Shown here: positions 7,445-17,217 of the stretch, piece after piece
How positions within the stretch are numbered: position 1 is the stretch's first letter
Layout: each line of letters begins with the position of its first letter
Assembly: GCA_910574835.1 (NCBI GenBank)
Contig: CAJTDE010000004.1
Location: forward strand, 62,001 to 126,000
Length of the DNA: 64,000 nucleotides
Reading direction: 5' to 3'
From: Clostridia bacterium
Lineage (GTDB): Bacteria; Bacillota; Clostridia; Lachnospirales; Lachnospiraceae
The notes under the pieces: generated by a model
Told to the model about the DNA's origin: nothing
Seen by the model: only the letters and a program-made list of their open reading frames with translations
Databases searched by the model: none
Translations under genes and position numbers: made by a program

Positions 7445-8314
7445 ATGGATTTTCTGCTGGATGCAATCACCACCTGGCTGAAAGAAATGCTGGTGGGCGG
7501 CATTATGAGCAACCTTTCCAGTATGTTCGATTCGGTCAACAACCAGGTGGCGGACATATCGGGGCAGATTGGGCAGACGCCCCAGGGCTGGAACGCGGGT
7601 ATTTTCAGCATGGTACAAAGCCTTTCGGAAACGGTCATTCTCCCCATAGCAGGCGTGATCCTGGCCTTTGTGATGACGCTGGAACTGATTCAGATCATCA
7701 CCGACAAGAACAACTTCCACGACATTGAAACCGCTGTGTTTTTCAAGTGGATTTTCAAGACCGCCTGTGCCATCCTCATTGTCACCAACACCTGGAATAT
7801 CGTGATGGGCGTATTTGATGTGGCCCAGGGCATCGTGGCCCAGGCTTCCGGCGTCATCGGCGCGGATGCTTCCATCGACATTTCCTCCGCGATGGCGGAT
7901 TTGGAGCCAAGGCTCATGGAGATGGATTTGGGGCCGCTGTTCGGGCTGTGGTTCCAGTCCCTGTTTATCGGCCTTACCATGTGGGCGCTGACCATCTGTA
8001 TTTTTATCGTCATTTATGGCCGTATGCTGGAAATATATCTCGTCACCTCGGTCGCGCCGGTCCCGATGGCCGCTATGATGGGCAGGGAATGGGGCGGCAT
8101 GGGGCAGAATTACCTGCGCTCCCTGATGGCGTTAGGCTTTCAGGCGTTCCTCATCATGGTCTGCGTGGCAATCTACGCGGTCCTGGTGCAGAACATCGCC
8201 ACCGACGAGGATACGATTGCTGCCATCTGGTCCTGTGTGGGATATACAGTCCTGCTCTGCCTGACCCTCTTTAAGAGCGGCAGCATGGCCAAGGCAATCT
8301 TCCAGGCCCACTAA
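7445..8314 (+). CDS. VirB6/TrbL-like conjugative channel membrane protein
   Basis: A 289-residue polytopic membrane protein (MDFLLDAITTWLKEMLVGGI...) with about six hydrophobic segments, including VILPIAGVILAFVMTLELIQ and ALTICIFIVIYGRMLEIYLV. The invariant-looking TSVAPVPMAAMMGREWGGMG stretch is typical of the VirB6/TrbL-like protein of Tn1549-type ICEs. It forms the inner part of the type IV secretion channel. GGAAAGGAGG precedes the ATG. It is now the first intact gene of the conjugation operon because maff2 upstream is truncated; its promoter may therefore have changed. Confidence 0.85.
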   Translation: MDFLLDAITTWLKEMLVGGIMSNLSSMFDSVNNQVADISGQIGQTPQGWNAGIFSMVQSLSETVILPIAGVILAFVMTLELIQIITDKNNFHDIETAVFFKWIFKTACAILIVTNTWNIVMGVFDVAQGIVAQASGVIGADASIDISSAMADLEPRLMEMDLGPLFGLWFQSLFIGLTMWALTICIFIVIYGRMLEIYLVTSVAPVPMAAMMGREWGGMGQNYLRSLMALGFQAFLIMVCVAIYAVLVQNIATDEDTIAAIWSCVGYTVLLCLTLFKSGSMAKAIFQAH

Positions 8315-8332
8315 CGAAAGGAGTGTGCAAAA

Positions 8333-8818
8333 ATGGCTTATGTACCAGTACCCAAAGACTTAACGAAGGTCAAGACAAAGGTGGCCTTCAACCTCACCAA
8401 GCGGCAGTTAGTCTGCTTTGGCGGCGGGGCGCTCGTGGGCGTACCGCTTTTCTTTCTGCTTCGGGGGCCAGCCGGAAACAGCGCCGCCGCCCTGTGCATG
8501 ATGCTCGTTATGCTGCCCTTTTTCCTGCTGGCGATGTACGAGAAGAACGGCCAGCCGCTGGAAAAGATCATCGGCAACATGATCCGGGTATCCTTTCTCC
8601 GGCCCCGGCAGCGCCCCTACCAGACCAACAACTTCTATGCCGTATTGGAGCGGCAGGACAAACTCGACAAGGAGGTGTATGACATTGTTTACGGCAAAGA
8701 AAAACCGGACAAACGGCAGAGCGCCGGAGGGCGAAGGGCCAATGCCGGTGAAAAAGAAGCTCTCCCGCGCGGATCGGAAGCAGATCGAAGCCGCCATTTC
8801 CCGCGCCAACCGCACTGA
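8333..8818 (+). CDS. prgI: PrgI-family conjugal transfer membrane protein
   Basis: A 161-residue protein starting MAYVPVPKDLTKVKTKVAFN with two adjacent membrane segments (LVCFGGGALVGVPLFFLL and ALCMMLVMLPFFLLAMYE), the PrgI layout. PrgI (VirB3-like) works at the membrane together with VirB4. AAAGGAG precedes the start. The C-terminal ~45 residues are Arg/Lys-rich and overlap the start of virB4 by about 140 bases in another frame. Confidence 0.85.
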   Translation: MAYVPVPKDLTKVKTKVAFNLTKRQLVCFGGGALVGVPLFFLLRGPAGNSAAALCMMLVMLPFFLLAMYEKNGQPLEKIIGNMIRVSFLRPRQRPYQTNNFYAVLERQDKLDKEVYDIVYGKEKPDKRQSAGGRRANAGEKEALPRGSEADRSRHFPRQPH

Positions 8819-11135
8819 CCAGAAGGGGATTTCCGCGCAGGACAGCATCCCCTATGAACGGATGTGGCCGGACGGCATCTGCCGCGTGACCGGCTGCTAC
8901 TATACCAAGACCATTCAGTTTCAGGACATCAATTACCAGCTGTCCCAAAACGAGGATAAGACCGCCATCTTCGAGGGCTGGTGCGATTTCCTCAACTACT
9001 TTGACAGCTCCATCCGGTTCCAGCTGTCCTTCCTCAACCTGGCCGCGTCCCAGGAAACCTTTGCCCGGTCCATCACCATCCCGCCCCAGGGGGATGATTT
9101 TGACAACATCCGCGGCGAGTACACCCAGATGCTGCAAAACCAGCTGGCAAAGGGGAACAACGGCCTGATTAAGACAAAGTACCTGACTTTTGGCATTGAC
9201 GCGGACAGCATCCGGGCGGCAAAGCCCCGGCTGGAACGGATTGAAACCGACCTGCTCAACAACTTCAAGAGGCTGGGCGTAGTGGCGGAGCCGCTGGACG
9301 GGCGGGCGCGGCTGTCCCAGCTGCATGGCGTATTCCACATGGACGAACAGGTTCCCTTTTCCTTTTCGTGGGACTGGCTGGCCCCCTCCGGCCTTTCCAC
9401 CAAGGACTTCATCGCCCCCACTTCCTTTGAGTTCCGCACCGGCAGGCAGTTCCGCATGGGGAAAAAGTACGGCGCGGTCAGCTTTGTGCAGATTCTCGCG
9501 CCGGAATTGAACGACCGGATGCTGGCGGATTTTCTGGATATGGAAAGCTCCCTGATTGTCAGCCTCCATGTGCAGTCCTTAGACCAGGTAAAGGCCATCA
9601 AGACGGTCAAGCGCAAAATCACCGACCTGGACCGGGCCAAGATCGAGGAACAGAAAAAGGCGGTCCGGGCAGGGTACGATATGGACATCATTCCCAGTGA
9701 TCTGGCTACCTACGGGAACGAGGCCAAAAAGCTGTTGCAGGATTTACAGAGCCGCAACGAGCGGATGTTCCTTGTGACCTTTCTGGTGCTGAATACGGCG
9801 GACACCGCCAGACAGCTGGGCAACAACGTGTTTCAGGCGTCCAGTATCGCGCAGAAGTACAACTGCCAGCTGGCAAGGCTGGACTTCCAGCAGGAGGAGG
9901 GGCTGATGAGCTGCCTGCCCCTGGGACAAAACCAGGTGGAAATCCAGCGGGGGCTGACCACTTCCAGCACCGCCATCTTTATCCCCTTTACCACCCAGGA
10001 GCTTTTCCAGAACGGGAAAGAGGCGCTGTACTACGGCATCAACGCCCTGTCCAACAACCTTATCATGGTGGACCGCAAGAAGCTGAAAAACCCCAACGGC
10101 CTGATTTTAGGCACTCCCGGCTCCGGCAAGTCCTTTTCCGCCAAGCGGGAAATTGCCAACTGTTTTCTGCTCACCACCGATGACATCATCGTGTGCGACC
10201 CGGAGGCAGAGTACGCGCCCCTTGTGGAGCGGCTGCATGGGCAGGTTATTAAGATTTCGCCCACCTCCGGGGACTACATTAACCCGATGGACCTAAACCT
10301 GGACTACTCGGACGATGAAAGCCCGCTGTCTTTGAAATCCGACTTCATTCTGTCGCTGTGCGAGCTGATCGTGGGCGGCAAGGAGGGCTTGCAGCCAGTC
10401 CAGAAAACCATCATCGACCGCTGTGTGCGGCTGGTCTACCATGATTACCTGAACGACCCCAGGCCGGAGAATATGCCGGTATTGGAGGATTTATACAACC
10501 TTCTGCTGACCCAGGAGGAAAAAGAAGCGCAGTACATCGCTACGGCGCTGGAAATCTATGTTTCCGGCTCCCTGAATGTGTTCAACCACCGGACCAATGT
10601 AAACATCGACAACCGCATTGTCTGCTATGACATCAAGGAGTTAGGCAAGCAGCTGAAAAAAATCGGTATGCTGGTGGTACAGGACCAGGTATGGAACCGC
10701 GTCACCATCAACCGCGCCGCCCACAAGTCCACCCGTTACTACATTGACGAGATGCACCTTCTGCTCAAAGAGGACCAGACCGCCGCCTATACCATTGAAA
10801 TCTGGAAACGCTTTCGGAAATGGGGCGGGATTCCCACCGGCATCACACAGAACATCAAGGACCTGCTTGCCAGCCGGGAAATCGAGAACATCTTTGAGAA
10901 CTCGGACTTTGTATATATGCTCAACCAAGCAAGCGGCGACCGGCAGATTCTGGCAAGGCAGCTGGGCATCTCTCCGCACCAGCTGTCCTATGTGACCCAC
11001 TCCGGCGAGGGCGAGGGGCTGCTGTTCTACGGCAACATCATCCTGCCCTTTATCGACCGGTTCCCCAAGGATACCGAGCTGTACCGCATAATGACCACCA
11101 AATTACAGGAATTAAAGGAGGGAAAGCAATCATGA
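8679..11135 (+). CDS. virB4: VirB4-like conjugation ATPase
   Basis: An 818-residue ATPase that powers assembly and secretion by the type IV system at the inner face of the membrane. Walker A is GTPGSGKS at about residues 478-485, Walker B is YYIDEM near 687-692, and the C-terminus contains the conserved GIPTGITQNIKDLL segment. I chose the ATG at 8679 because GGAGG lies just upstream, though the spacing is short; the ATG at 8742 (MPVKKKLSRADRK) is a reasonable alternative. The gene is intact and ends four bases inside the next start, so translation is probably coupled. Confidence 0.9.
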   Translation: MTLFTAKKNRTNGRAPEGEGPMPVKKKLSRADRKQIEAAISRANRTDQKGISAQDSIPYERMWPDGICRVTGCYYTKTIQFQDINYQLSQNEDKTAIFEGWCDFLNYFDSSIRFQLSFLNLAASQETFARSITIPPQGDDFDNIRGEYTQMLQNQLAKGNNGLIKTKYLTFGIDADSIRAAKPRLERIETDLLNNFKRLGVVAEPLDGRARLSQLHGVFHMDEQVPFSFSWDWLAPSGLSTKDFIAPTSFEFRTGRQFRMGKKYGAVSFVQILAPELNDRMLADFLDMESSLIVSLHVQSLDQVKAIKTVKRKITDLDRAKIEEQKKAVRAGYDMDIIPSDLATYGNEAKKLLQDLQSRNERMFLVTFLVLNTADTARQLGNNVFQASSIAQKYNCQLARLDFQQEEGLMSCLPLGQNQVEIQRGLTTSSTAIFIPFTTQELFQNGKEALYYGINALSNNLIMVDRKKLKNPNGLILGTPGSGKSFSAKREIANCFLLTTDDIIVCDPEAEYAPLVERLHGQVIKISPTSGDYINPMDLNLDYSDDESPLSLKSDFILSLCELIVGGKEGLQPVQKTIIDRCVRLVYHDYLNDPRPENMPVLEDLYNLLLTQEEKEAQYIATALEIYVSGSLNVFNHRTNVNIDNRIVCYDIKELGKQLKKIGMLVVQDQVWNRVTINRAAHKSTRYYIDEMHLLLKEDQTAAYTIEIWKRFRKWGGIPTGITQNIKDLLASREIENIFENSDFVYMLNQASGDRQILARQLGISPHQLSYVTHSGEGEGLLFYGNIILPFIDRFPKDTELYRIMTTKLQELKEGKQS

Positions 11136-11503
11136 CTGCACAGAAAATCAAACACAATCCCCGGCTGTTTTTGCAGCGGGCGATGGAGATTCAGCGCCGC
11201 CAGCTGCTTCTGGCGATGGCGGACGCGGTAAGCGAGTGCCGTACTGCGGAGAGCATGGCGGCAGAACTGAACCGTGACGGGGAAACGGGCCTGCTCCGCC
11301 TTGCGGAAATCTGGTGCTGCCTCTCCCCCGGCACCGGCGGCAGGATTATGGAGGGCCGGGGCGCGGAGCTTCTGGCCGATGTGCTGGCACAGGTCTATGC
11401 CTGCCTGATCCTCCGTCCTTTACACACCCCGGCTGGCATGGGCCTCTATATGGAACTGCTCTATATGATGGAGGCGCTGATGCTGGGGGAATGGTTTGAA
11501 TAA
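11132..11503 (+). CDS. Conserved-context ICE protein of unknown function
   Basis: A 123-residue protein (MTAQKIKHNPRLFLQRAMEI...) that is mostly helical and rich in Leu, Ala and Met with few charged patches. I do not recognise a domain. It lies between virB4 and the CHAP hydrolase, overlapping both neighbours by a few bases, so it is an integral part of the transfer operon. A role in the secretion apparatus is inferred from position only. Confidence 0.65.
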   Translation: MTAQKIKHNPRLFLQRAMEIQRRQLLLAMADAVSECRTAESMAAELNRDGETGLLRLAEIWCCLSPGTGGRIMEGRGAELLADVLAQVYACLILRPLHTPAGMGLYMELLYMMEALMLGEWFE

Positions 11504-13256
11504 GGAGCCGCGCCTGCGCTTCACCGAGGAGGAACGGACCGACCCGGCGCTGGAAAAGCCGATCCGCCGCGCGGAGAAAGCGGCTGTCCGGGCAGACAAG
11601 GCGCAGGCCAGGATACCCAAAAAGAAGGTCCGGCAGACCGTTATTGACCCCGATACCGGAAAGAAAACAACGAAACTGACCTTTGAGGAACAGGCAAAGC
11701 CGCCCTCCAAGCTGTCCAATGCGGTACGGGGCGCTCCGGCCAACGCGCTGCTTGCCGGGGCGCATAAGGAAATCCGCAAGTCCGAACAGGACAATGTGGG
11801 CGTGGAGGGGGCGCACAAGACTGAGCAGGCTGTTGAAGTCAGCGCGCGGCTGGTGCGGGAGGGATACCGCAGCCATAAGCTGAAACCCTACCGCGAAGCG
11901 GCAAGGGCGGAGCAAAAGCTGGAAAAAGCAAACATCAACGCCCTGTACCAAAAGTCCCTGGCGGAGAATCCCCAGCTTGCCAGTAATCCCCTTTCCCGCT
12001 GGCAGCAAAAGCAGGCCATCAAAAAGGAATATGCCGCCGCCAAACGCGCCAGTCAAACGGCTGGACATACGGCGCAGGCCGCAGGCCATACCACCAAGAC
12101 CGCGCAAAAGACCGGCAAGGCGGCAAAGTCTGTCAAAGAAAAAGCGGAACAGGCAGGCCGGTTTGTCATGCGGCACAAGAAGGGATTCCTGATTGCGCTG
12201 GCGCTGTTTCTGCTGGTCTGCCTGCTGATGAATACCCTGTCCTCCTGCTCCATGCTGGCCCAGAGCATCGGCTCGGCGGTGTCCGGTTCCACCTATCCCT
12301 CCAAAGACGAGGATATGCTGGGGACCGAAGCGGATTATGCCGCAAAGGAGGCGGAACTGCAAGCCGAACTGGATAACATAGAGAGCCTGCACCCCGGCTA
12401 TGACGAGTACCGGTACAATCTGGACCCCATCGGCCATAACCCCCATGAGCTGGCGGCTTATTTAAGCGCCCTGCTCCATGAGTACACGCCCCAGAGCGCG
12501 GCGGCACAGTTACAGCGGGTCTTTGACCTCCAATATGTCCTGACGCTGACCGAGGAGGTGGAAATCCGCTACCGCACCGAAACCAGCACCGACCCGGAAA
12601 CCGGGGAAACGACCAGCGAGGAAGTCCCCTATGAATACTACATCCTCCATGTGGAGCTTGTGAACACCCAGATTTCCGCCCTTGCGCCGGAGCTTCTCAC
12701 CCCGGACGAATATGAGATGTACCAGGTCTATATCGCCACCAGGGGCAACAAGCCGCTGCTGTTTGGCGGCGGTTCCCCGGATATGGGAAATTCCGAGGAT
12801 TTGAGCGGCGTGGAGTTTATAAACGGGACCCGCCCCGGCAATCCGGGACTGGTGGATCTGGCAAAGCGTCAGGTGGGAAACGTGGGCGGCTATCCGTATT
12901 GGAGCTGGTACGGCTTTAACAGCCGGGTGGAATGGTGCGCCTGCTTCGTGAGCTGGTGCTATAACCAGGCCGGGAAAAGCGAACCGCGCTTTGCTGGCTG
13001 CCAGTCCCAGGGCGTACCCTGGTTCCAGTCGCATGGACAATGGGGCGGGCGCGGATATGCCAACATCGCCCCCGGCGACGCCATTTTCTTTGACTGGGAT
13101 TTGGACGGTTCCGCCGACCATGTCGGCATTGTGATCGGCACAGACGGGAGCCGGGTCTATACGGTGGAGGGCAATTCCGGCGACGCCTGCAAAATCAAAA
13201 GCTATGACCTGAATTACCAGTGCATCAAGGGCTACGGCCTGATGAACTGGAACTAA
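11496..13256 (+). CDS. CD1108-family membrane-anchored CHAP peptidoglycan hydrolase (TTG start)
   Basis: A 586-residue protein. About 225 basic, cytoplasmic residues precede one membrane segment (GFLIALALFLLVCLLMNTLS, near 228-250). The extracellular part ends in a CHAP domain (about 445-586) with catalytic Cys in EWCACFVSWCYNQAG and His in ADHVGIVIG. Such enzymes open the cell wall locally for the conjugation channel, like VirB1. The start is TTG at 11496, overlapping the previous stop. The long basic N-terminus is as in CD1108-like ICE proteins. Confidence 0.85.
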   Translation: MNKEPRLRFTEEERTDPALEKPIRRAEKAAVRADKAQARIPKKKVRQTVIDPDTGKKTTKLTFEEQAKPPSKLSNAVRGAPANALLAGAHKEIRKSEQDNVGVEGAHKTEQAVEVSARLVREGYRSHKLKPYREAARAEQKLEKANINALYQKSLAENPQLASNPLSRWQQKQAIKKEYAAAKRASQTAGHTAQAAGHTTKTAQKTGKAAKSVKEKAEQAGRFVMRHKKGFLIALALFLLVCLLMNTLSSCSMLAQSIGSAVSGSTYPSKDEDMLGTEADYAAKEAELQAELDNIESLHPGYDEYRYNLDPIGHNPHELAAYLSALLHEYTPQSAAAQLQRVFDLQYVLTLTEEVEIRYRTETSTDPETGETTSEEVPYEYYILHVELVNTQISALAPELLTPDEYEMYQVYIATRGNKPLLFGGGSPDMGNSEDLSGVEFINGTRPGNPGLVDLAKRQVGNVGGYPYWSWYGFNSRVEWCACFVSWCYNQAGKSEPRFAGCQSQGVPWFQSHGQWGGRGYANIAPGDAIFFDWDLDGSADHVGIVIGTDGSRVYTVEGNSGDACKIKSYDLNYQCIKGYGLMNWN

Positions 13257-13281
13257 ACCATATGGGAAGGAGTGTTTACAG

Positions 13282-13539
13282 ATGGCAACGAACAAAATCG
13301 ACCGGATTGACCGGGAGATCGCAAAGACCCGCGAAAAGCTGGCGGAATACCAGAACAAGCTGCGGGAATTGGAGGCGCAGAAAACCGAGGCGGAGAACCT
13401 GCAAATCGTCCAGCTGGTGCGGGCGGTCCGCATGACCCCGCAGGAACTGAACGCGCTGCTGTCCGGCGGCGGGATTCCCGGCGTGGGAACGCCTGCACCC
13501 GACACCCAGGAAAAGGAGGAAATTCACGATGAAATCTAA
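13282..13539 (+). CDS. DUF4315-family protein
   Basis: An 85-residue coiled-coil protein (MATNKIDRIDREIAKTREKL, then AEYQNKLRELEAQKTEAENL) ending in an acidic tail. The family is restricted to Clostridia ICEs and always lies between the CHAP hydrolase and DUF4366 genes, as here. Function unknown. GGAAGGAG precedes the start; the 3' end overlaps the next gene by 11 bases. Confidence 0.85.
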   Translation: MATNKIDRIDREIAKTREKLAEYQNKLRELEAQKTEAENLQIVQLVRAVRMTPQELNALLSGGGIPGVGTPAPDTQEKEEIHDEI

Positions 13540-14251
13540 ACAGTTATTGCGGACGCTGGCCGCATTTTGTACCGCCCTGGTCCTCATGGGCGGTTTTTCT
13601 GTCCCCGCCTACGCAGGCGGCGGCGAGGAACCGGCTGATGGAACCAACGATTCCAACGTACAGGTGGAGCAGCCGGAGGAAACGCCGCCCCTCACCCCGG
13701 ATGGCAACGCCACCCTGGTGGACGATTACGGCGGGAACAAGCAGCTGATTACCGTTACCACCAAAAACGGCAACTACTTTTACATCCTGGTGGACCGGGA
13801 TGACGAGGGGGAAAACACCGTCCATTTTCTCAACCAGGTAGACGAAGCCGACCTGATGGCGCTGATGGAGGACGGGGACAGCGAGGAGCCTCCCGCTGTT
13901 TGCAGCTGCACCGAGAAATGTCAGGCAGGCGCAATCAACCGGAACTGCCCGGTCTGCGCCTTTACCATGACAAGCTGCACCGGCAAGGCGGCGGAACCGG
14001 AGGAGCCGCCTGCAATGGAGCCGGAACCGGAGAAAAAGTCCGGCATGAATCCGGCTGTCCTGCTTTTGGTTGTGGCCCTGTTAGGCGGCGGGGGCGCGCT
14101 CTACTACTTCAAGTTTATGAAGAACAAGCCGAAAACCAAAGGCGCGGACAATCTGGACGATTATGACTACGGCGATGAGGAAGATGAGCTGTGGGAATCC
14201 GAGGAGGGCGCGGAGGAGGAACCGGAGGAAAGTGAGGAAGAACCGGAATGA
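13529..14251 (+). CDS. DUF4366-family secreted, membrane-anchored protein
   Basis: A 240-residue protein with a signal peptide (about residues 1-29, ending FSVPAYAGG) and a domain with the conserved TKNGNYFYILVDRDDEGENT segment. A Cys-rich patch follows (CSCTEKCQAGAINRNCPVC), then a membrane helix (NPAVLLLVVALLGGGGALYY) near 175-200 and a strongly acidic Glu/Asp tail. DUF4366 proteins are standard components of this transfer operon and are probably surface-exposed parts of the apparatus; function is not established. Confidence 0.85.
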   Translation: MKSKQLLRTLAAFCTALVLMGGFSVPAYAGGGEEPADGTNDSNVQVEQPEETPPLTPDGNATLVDDYGGNKQLITVTTKNGNYFYILVDRDDEGENTVHFLNQVDEADLMALMEDGDSEEPPAVCSCTEKCQAGAINRNCPVCAFTMTSCTGKAAEPEEPPAMEPEPEKKSGMNPAVLLLVVALLGGGGALYYFKFMKNKPKTKGADNLDDYDYGDEEDELWESEEGAEEEPEESEEEPE

Positions 14252-14442
14252 CCCGCTTCACCGACAGCCCCTTTGAGCGCATGATGACACAGAAACCGGA
14301 GGGCAGGAAGAAAACTTCCCGCCCTCCTTCTTTACCCAAAAGCCACCCCTGCTATGGCTGCGGCAACTACGGGAGGCCCTGTGTGGGATTCTGCCACCGG
14401 GAACTGGAAAAGCAGCTGAAAGAAAGGAGAGATCGGAAATGA
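14248..14442 (+). CDS. Small Cys-rich ICE protein
   Basis: A 64-residue protein (MTRFTDSPFERMMTQKPEGR...) with a C-x2-C-x7-C-x3-C pattern in CYGCGNYGRPCVGFCHRELE, suggesting a small metal-binding fold. It overlaps both neighbours by four bases, the usual layout of this operon. No function is known to me. Confidence 0.7.
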   Translation: MTRFTDSPFERMMTQKPEGRKKTSRPPSLPKSHPCYGCGNYGRPCVGFCHRELEKQLKERRDRK

Positions 14443-15137
14443 AGTATCTTATTTTATTGATAAAAGGCATCGCTGTTTTTGACCTGTGCTGTCTGGCGGT
14501 GTATCTGGGCGGCGATATTCTGACTGCCCTGACACGCAAACTTCGGAAAAAGCCTGCACAGAGCGACGACCTCTATGACTTTTCTATGGATGGCGACACA
14601 GCCGCCCCGCTGTCCATAGATTCCATCCGCCAGCTGTACTCCGGCGATGTGGAAACTTTTGTAGGGGAAAGGCTTCTGCCGGACGCCGCAAAGACAATGG
14701 AGGCTTTAACGGAACGGGAACAGACAGCGGCCCGCCTGCTTTTATGCGCCCTGATCGGCTATCTGAAAGAAGAAGCCCGCATGGACGAGCAGAGTTTTCC
14801 GATGGTGATGGAACTGCTGAAATATATGGAGGGGGAAAAAGAGGAAGGCTGCCAGGACCCGGTAGACTGGCTGCTGGAGGACGCCAACAGCCGCGCACAC
14901 CGGCAGGAGTCCTATTACAGCGATTATCAACGCTACCAGCTGATGCAGGTGGATAAAAAACGTGTCATTCTGGCCTGCCGTATCCTCATCAATGATCTGG
15001 TAGGAAAACTGTACCGATATGATTACCGGTTCGGCTATGACCTGATGCTGACAGAGGACAACAGCATTGAGGAAAAGCTGCGTACATCTATGCGGGAAGA
15101 ATGGGAGGATGAAGATTATGCGCCTTGTGATTGCTGA
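14439..15137 (+). CDS. Conserved-context ICE protein with N-terminal membrane segment
   Basis: A 232-residue protein with an N-terminal hydrophobic helix (LILLIKGIAVFDLCCLAVYL) followed by a soluble, helical, acidic domain. I do not recognise the family, but it occupies the standard slot just before topoisomerase III. GAAAGGAGA precedes the ATG. Its 3' end overlaps the topB start by 20 bases. Confidence 0.65.
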   Translation: MKYLILLIKGIAVFDLCCLAVYLGGDILTALTRKLRKKPAQSDDLYDFSMDGDTAAPLSIDSIRQLYSGDVETFVGERLLPDAAKTMEALTEREQTAARLLLCALIGYLKEEARMDEQSFPMVMELLKYMEGEKEEGCQDPVDWLLEDANSRAHRQESYYSDYQRYQLMQVDKKRVILACRILINDLVGKLYRYDYRFGYDLMLTEDNSIEEKLRTSMREEWEDEDYAPCDC

Positions 15138-17217
15138 AAAACCGTCGGTGGCCCAAAGCCTGTCCGCTGTGATCGGGGCCAATGCCCGCAAGGACGGGTA
15201 TCTGGAAGGGAACGGCTGGCGGGTCAGCTGGTGCGTGGGGCATCTGGCCGGGCTTGCCGACGCGGACAGCTATGACCCTAAATACGCCAAGTGGCGCTAT
15301 GACGATCTGCCGATCCTGCCCTCGGACTGGAAAATGAGCGTGGGGCGGGACAAGAAGAAACAGTTTGATATTCTCAAAAAGCTGCTGTGCGCCCCGGATG
15401 TGACCGAGGTGGTAAATGCCTGTGACGCGGGACGGGAGGGCGAACTGATTTTCCGCAACGTCTATGAGCTGGCGGGCTGCAAAAAGCCCATGAAACGGCT
15501 CTGGATTTCCAGCATGGAGGATTCGGCAATCCGGGAGGGCTTTGAAAACCTCCGCCCCGGCGCGGACTATGACGGTCTGCATCAGGCGGCGCTCTGCCGC
15601 GCCAAAGCCGACTGGCTGGTGGGCATCAACGCCACCCGGCTGTTTTCGGTGCTGTACCGCCGGACCCTCAACATCGGGCGGGTTATGTCCCCTACACTGG
15701 CCCTTATCGTCCAGCGGGAAGCAGAGATTGAAGCCTTCCAGCCGGAGCCGTTCTATACGGTGGCGCTGGAACTGCCCGGATTTATCGCTGTGGGGGCGCG
15801 GATGAAAGACAAAACCGCCGCGAAAGAGCTGCAAACCGCCTGCCGGGGCGGTTCTGCGGTGGTGAAGCAGGCGCAGCGGAAAGAGAAGTCCGAAAAGCCG
15901 CCCGCCCTTTATGACCTGACCACCTTACAGCGGGACGCCAACCGCCTGCTGGGGTTTACCGCCCAGCAAACGCTGGACTATCTGCAAAACCTCTATGAGA
16001 AAAAGCTGTGTACTTATCCCCGGACGGACAGCCGGTATCTGACCTCGGATATGGCGGAGGGCCTGCCGGTGCTGGTCAACCTCACCGCCAATGCCATGCC
16101 GTTCCGAAAAGGGATCGGCATTACCTGCAACCCGGAGGCGGTCATCAACGATAAGAAAGTGACCGACCACCATGCGGTGATCCCCACCCGCAATCTTCGG
16201 GATGCGGATTTGTCTGCCCTCCCTGTGGGGGAAAAAGCGGTGTTGGAGCTGGTGGCCGCAAGGCTGCTGTGCGCGGTGGCGGAACCCCATCTTTACAAGG
16301 AAACCGCCGCCACGCTGGTCTGCGCCGGTCAGGAGTTTGCCGCAAAAGGGAAAACCATTCAGCGCCCCGGCTGGCGCAGGCTGGATTCCGCTTATCACGC
16401 CGGTCTGAAAAATGCCCCGGAGCCGGAGGAAAGACCAGAGGAAAAGACGCTGCCGGAACTCTCCGAGGGACAATCTTTGTCCGTTTCCAATGCCTCCGTC
16501 AAGGAGGGGAAAACCAGCCCGCCAAAACATTTCACCGAAGATACCCTGCTGTCGGCTATGGAGAACGCCGGTAAAGAAGATATGCCGGATACTGCCGAGC
16601 GCAAGGGATTGGGTACGCCCGCCACCCGCGCCGGGATTCTGGAAAAGCTGGCCTCCACCGGGTTTCTGGAACGGAAAAAGAGCAAAAAGACGGTCCAGCT
16701 GATGCCCTCCCGCGACGCGCGTTCCCTCATTACCGTTCTGCCGGAACAGCTGCAATCCCCGCTTCTCACCGCCGAGTGGGAGTACCGGCTGGGCGAGATT
16801 GAGCGCGGCGAGCTTTCCCCGGAGGAGTTTCTGTCCGGGATTTACGCCATGCTGCGGGAGCTGGCGGCAACCTATCAGGTGGTTAAGGGGACCGAGTACC
16901 TGTTCTCCCCGCCCCGCGAAGCAGTAGGCAGATGCCCCCGGTGCGGCGGTGAGGTTACAGAATCGCAAAAGGGATTTTTCTGCCAAAGTGAAACTTGCAG
17001 ATTTGCCATCTGGAAAGACAGCAAGTGGTGGAGCGCCAAGAAGAAACAGCCCACCAAGGCCATTGTCGCGGCCCTCTTAAAAGACGGGCGGGCAAGGCTT
17101 ACCGGCTGCTACTCGGAAAAAACCGGAAAAACCTATGACGCGGATGTGCTTTTGGAGGATACCGGCGAGTATGTGAACTTCAAGCTGGACTTTGGCCAGC
17201 GGAAAGGAGGCTCGTGA
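15118..17217 (+). CDS. topB: DNA topoisomerase III (type IA)
   Basis: A 699-residue type IA topoisomerase. The Toprim domain begins at once (MRLVIAEKPSVAQSLSAVIG) with the acidic triad region CDAGREGELIF. The catalytic tyrosine is Tyr300 in CTYPRTDSRYL. A C-terminal zinc ribbon (CPRCGGEVTESQKGFFCQSE) lies near 605-625. ICE-borne TopB is thought to resolve supercoils and catenanes during excision, replication or transfer. I start at 15118 because the Toprim match begins there; an ATG nine bases earlier is possible. Confidence 0.9.
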   Translation: MRLVIAEKPSVAQSLSAVIGANARKDGYLEGNGWRVSWCVGHLAGLADADSYDPKYAKWRYDDLPILPSDWKMSVGRDKKKQFDILKKLLCAPDVTEVVNACDAGREGELIFRNVYELAGCKKPMKRLWISSMEDSAIREGFENLRPGADYDGLHQAALCRAKADWLVGINATRLFSVLYRRTLNIGRVMSPTLALIVQREAEIEAFQPEPFYTVALELPGFIAVGARMKDKTAAKELQTACRGGSAVVKQAQRKEKSEKPPALYDLTTLQRDANRLLGFTAQQTLDYLQNLYEKKLCTYPRTDSRYLTSDMAEGLPVLVNLTANAMPFRKGIGITCNPEAVINDKKVTDHHAVIPTRNLRDADLSALPVGEKAVLELVAARLLCAVAEPHLYKETAATLVCAGQEFAAKGKTIQRPGWRRLDSAYHAGLKNAPEPEERPEEKTLPELSEGQSLSVSNASVKEGKTSPPKHFTEDTLLSAMENAGKEDMPDTAERKGLGTPATRAGILEKLASTGFLERKKSKKTVQLMPSRDARSLITVLPEQLQSPLLTAEWEYRLGEIERGELSPEEFLSGIYAMLRELAATYQVVKGTEYLFSPPREAVGRCPRCGGEVTESQKGFFCQSETCRFAIWKDSKWWSAKKKQPTKAIVAALLKDGRARLTGCYSEKTGKTYDADVLLEDTGEYVNFKLDFGQRKGGS

